From the NCBI GenBank assembly GCA_038030265.1, contig CM075941.1:39742164-39806163 (forward strand): 64,000 nt of DNA, in the 5' to 3' direction. Each line of letters starts with the position of its first letter. Within the stretch, counting starts at the first letter, position 1. Shown here piece after piece: positions 62,250-64,000 of this stretch. The notes below the pieces were generated by a model. That model was not told where the DNA came from. It saw only the letters and a list, made by a program, of their open reading frames with translations, and did no database searches. This DNA is from Corythucha ciliata. Taxonomy: Eukaryota; Arthropoda; Insecta; Hemiptera; Tingidae. Both the position numbers and the translations under genes were made by a program.

Positions 62250-64000
62250 ATGTTGAGTGATGATGATGATGTGGTTTTAGCAGCTTGTGCTGCAATTGTT
62301 ATTGCAGTAGCAGCAGGGGAACAACGTGCTCGACGCCCTCGGAGGTTTTGGGTTCGCCCGAGCATCCTTCAGGGAAGAAAAAAGTACACGGCTCGCGAAT
62401 TCATGAGAGATTTGTTGCTGGACGAGGTTGACGAATTAAATCTTGAGTACCGGAACGACGCGGGATTCTGCAACTTTTTCAGAATGAAAAGTTCCGATTT
62501 CGAACACTTGTTGAACTTGGTTGGACCAAGAATCAGCAAAAGGAATACTAAGTTCAGAGAGGCTATTCAGCCTTGCGAACGCCTAGCAGTAACACTGCGC
62601 TTTCTTGCGACCGGAGATTCGTACCATTCATTGATGTATGCGATGAAGATTTCCAAGCAAGCTATTTCTCGTTTTGTGCCCGAAGTTTGTGACGCCCTTG
62701 TCAAAGCCCTCAAAGATTACGTCAAGGTAAGAAATAAACCTAATATTAAGATTTAAAAAAAATCAATTTATTATATATATATAATGACGAGTATATAATG
62801 ACAAGAATGAGCATCAGAGCTGAGTGACATCCCCATGTTGTGAAGATCGGTTTAAGCCGTCTTGTGAATACTGATCCAGAAAGTCATCAGCGAAGGTGGA
62901 TGCGTGAGATGCAGAAGATTGAGAATATGAAGGTGATGGCGAATGGGAGGGATGAGCTGAATGAGTTGGTACCTGGCTCAGTGGTATGCCAGTTGGCGAC
63001 AGGTATGATGACGAATAACCAGGAAATGGCGTGGTTGAAGTAAACGGTTGCATGTTGCCATACGTTGCCCCACGTTGTGCACTGTGGTTTTTGTACATCC
63101 CCATTTCTGCATCGAATAGGACTTGGTTTATGGCGTTTTGCACCATAAATCTGGTTCGCGGACAAGATAGTCTGCGTACCTTCATTGCCACTTGTTCGCC
63201 AAACAACGAATACTCATCTTTGCTTTCAACTTTCCTTAACTTGATCGATCTCATGAGATCCATCGCTTCATGCAAGACAGGTGCAGCGACAGGGGCAAGA
63301 TTGGCTGCGAGCTTACGTTTTTTGCCTTTGGTGGTTGTAGGCGACTTGAAATCTTTGGTTTTCGGCTGTTTTGTGGGGGTAACCGCAGCTGCCTGTTTCT
63401 GCTGTGAAGTTGATGCTTCAGATGAAGCTTCGTCTTGGTTTGTTAGTACTTCAAGATCTTTGTCTTCTTCTTCGTTTTCCCCCTCACCATCAGCTGTTGA
63501 ATCCTGAAACAGATTTTTTTTTTTTTAATTTTCAGATGCCCCAAAGTCAAGAAGAGTGGGAAGCAATCGCCCAAGCATTTGATGACAAATGGAACTATCC
63601 GAACTGCATAGGGGCCATAGACGGCAAGCACATCGCTGTGAAAGCTCCTATCCACACGGGATCAGAATTTATCAACTACAAGGGGTTCTTCAGTATCGTT
63701 TTGCTCGCTGTAGTGGACGCAAATTATAATTTCATATACGTGAATGTAGGCTGCCAAGGGAGAATTTCCGACGGAGGGGTCTTCAACAACACTAGCTTCA
63801 AAAAAGGACTTGACGAAAACACTCTACATATTCCCTCACCGCGGCCCTTGCCAGGAAGAAGCCTTCCGGTCCCGTATGTTATAGTTGCAGACGACGCTTT
63901 TGCTCTCACTCCCAATATAATGAAACCTTACTCTGGGCTACACGACAAAGGATCACTACAAAGGATTTTTGGCTACAGGCTAAGTAGGACGCGCAGAGTG
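62250..64000 (+). CDS. HARBI1-like: Harbinger transposase (two exons seen, C-terminus beyond window)
   Basis: ATG at 62250 follows an in-frame GTG. Exon 1 (62250-62726, 159 codons) has an acidic start, the N-terminal helical domain (AREFMRDLLLDEVDELNLEY) and SLMYAMKISKQAISRFVPEV, the helix-turn-helix. A GTAAGAAA donor opens an 809-bp intron that ends in a T-run AATTTTCAG acceptor at 63535. Exon 2 (63536 onward, phase 0) has NYPNCIGAIDGKHIAVKAP (first catalytic Asp), DGGVFNNTSFKKGL and VPYVIVADDAFALTPNIMKP (second Asp). It is still open at YRLSRTRRV, just before the expected Glu. The transposase would cut and rejoin the element at TTA/TAA targets, normally together with a MADF/Myb-type partner. 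Confidence 0.85.
62814..63503 (-). CDS. Accessory (MADF-type) protein, last exon, antisense within the transposase intron
   Basis: On the minus strand an acceptor CTGTTTCAG precedes 63503 and one frame is open for 229 codons to TGA at 62814. It begins with an acidic DSTADGEGENEEEDKDLEVL, then a Lys-rich linker and an amphipathic segment (SKDEYSLFGEQVAMKVRRLS ... MVQNAINQVLFDAEMG) like the C-terminal protein-interaction region of MADF/BESS-type Harbinger partners. A Ser/Pro/Gln-rich tail follows. The MADF domain itself must be in upstream exons, which on the minus strand lie past 63536, antisense to or beyond transposase exon 2. The protein is expected to bind the element ends or guide the transposase to the nucleus. 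Confidence 0.65.
   Translation of the reverse strand, partial: DSTADGEGENEEEDKDLEVLTNQDEASSEASTSQQKQAAAVTPTKQPKTKDFKSPTTTKGKKRKLAANLAPVAAPVLHEAMDLMRSIKLRKVESKDEYSLFGEQVAMKVRRLSCPRTRFMVQNAINQVLFDAEMGMYKNHSAQRGATYGNMQPFTSTTPFPGYSSSYLSPTGIPLSQVPTHSAHPSHSPSPSYSQSSASHASTFADDFLDQYSQDGLNRSSQHGDVTQL

Larger units (their letters stand above)
62060..64000 (+). mobile_element. PIF/Harbinger transposon, left part (continues past the window)
   Basis: TTA at 62057-62059 is followed by AGCTTCGTCTACACTATG, an end of the same type as the MITE ends at 23953 and 29850. The subterminal region has repeated GTTCGATTCGAC / GTTCGACATG motifs (62085-62180). It contains a two-exon DDE transposase gene on the plus strand and an antisense accessory-gene exon within the transposase intron. 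The coding parts seen are open, so it may be a recent copy. Confidence 0.8.

Noticed and set aside
1..64000. CRISPR arrays, bacterial operons, Shine-Dalgarno sites or complete tRNA/rRNA genes
   Set aside because: None found; the satellite at 59.5-60.2 kb and the exon array are not CRISPR-like (long diverged units, no constant short repeat with unique spacers).

Overview
This window is repeat-dense eukaryotic DNA, most likely from an arthropod (insect or crustacean; I cannot go further). The reasons are short GT-AG introns of 60-70 bp, gypsy/Mag-type and BEL/Pao retrotransposons, an APE-RT LINE, Transib, piggyBac, Tc1/mariner-like and PIF/Harbinger transposons, SWIM and THAP zinc-finger fragments, and insertions resembling a phenuivirus-like RNA virus. 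I found no ordinary housekeeping gene. Almost every coding stretch is a mobile element, a captured viral gene or a remnant, mostly with frameshifts or stops.

Layout. 1-5.8 kb: a gypsy graveyard. A 2.46-kb internally deleted element with 153-bp LTRs sits inside the reverse transcriptase of another gypsy element, followed by a Harbinger scrap and a gag scrap. 6.1-15.8 kb: a Transib (RAG1-like) transposon, split by a nearly intact LINE that is flanked by a 1.23/1.26-kb direct duplication of Transib sequence, with a 248-bp MITE in the transposase C-terminus. 15.8-19.5 kb: gypsy gag and integrase remnants, an orphan terminal exon and a 1.6-kb foldback element. 20.8-32.7 kb: palindromic elements, MITEs, a minus-strand Tc1/mariner-like pseudogene and a 0.97-kb segmental duplication.

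32.95-38.5 kb holds the most unusual locus: a spliced gene whose N-terminus is built from tandemly duplicated exons of identical phase (26-30 codons each, introns of about 67 bp). They lead into a large exon with C2H2/C2HC fingers and a tyrosine-recombinase-like domain. The gene carries frameshifts and stops and its sixth intron hosts two foldback elements.

38.5-49.8 kb: MITEs, a gypsy LTR whose gag start is fused to RT, a third Transib relic, BEL/Pao RT, an envelope-like reading frame and a gypsy integrase. 49.86-52.7 kb: a retrotransposon gag fused in frame to what looks like a phenuivirus-type nucleoprotein start, followed by a broken bunyavirus-type glycoprotein region. 52.9-56.5 kb: BEL/Pao RT, LINE RT and a minus-strand gypsy 3' half with LTR and a second copy of the 248-bp MITE. 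56.6-64 kb: a SWIM-finger fragment, two unrelated piggyBac relics, a THAP fragment, a 140-bp satellite, and the left part of a PIF/Harbinger element whose transposase intron contains an antisense exon of its accessory gene.

The parts do not form a pathway; they record nested insertion, internal deletion, reverse-transcriptase-mediated capture and local duplication.
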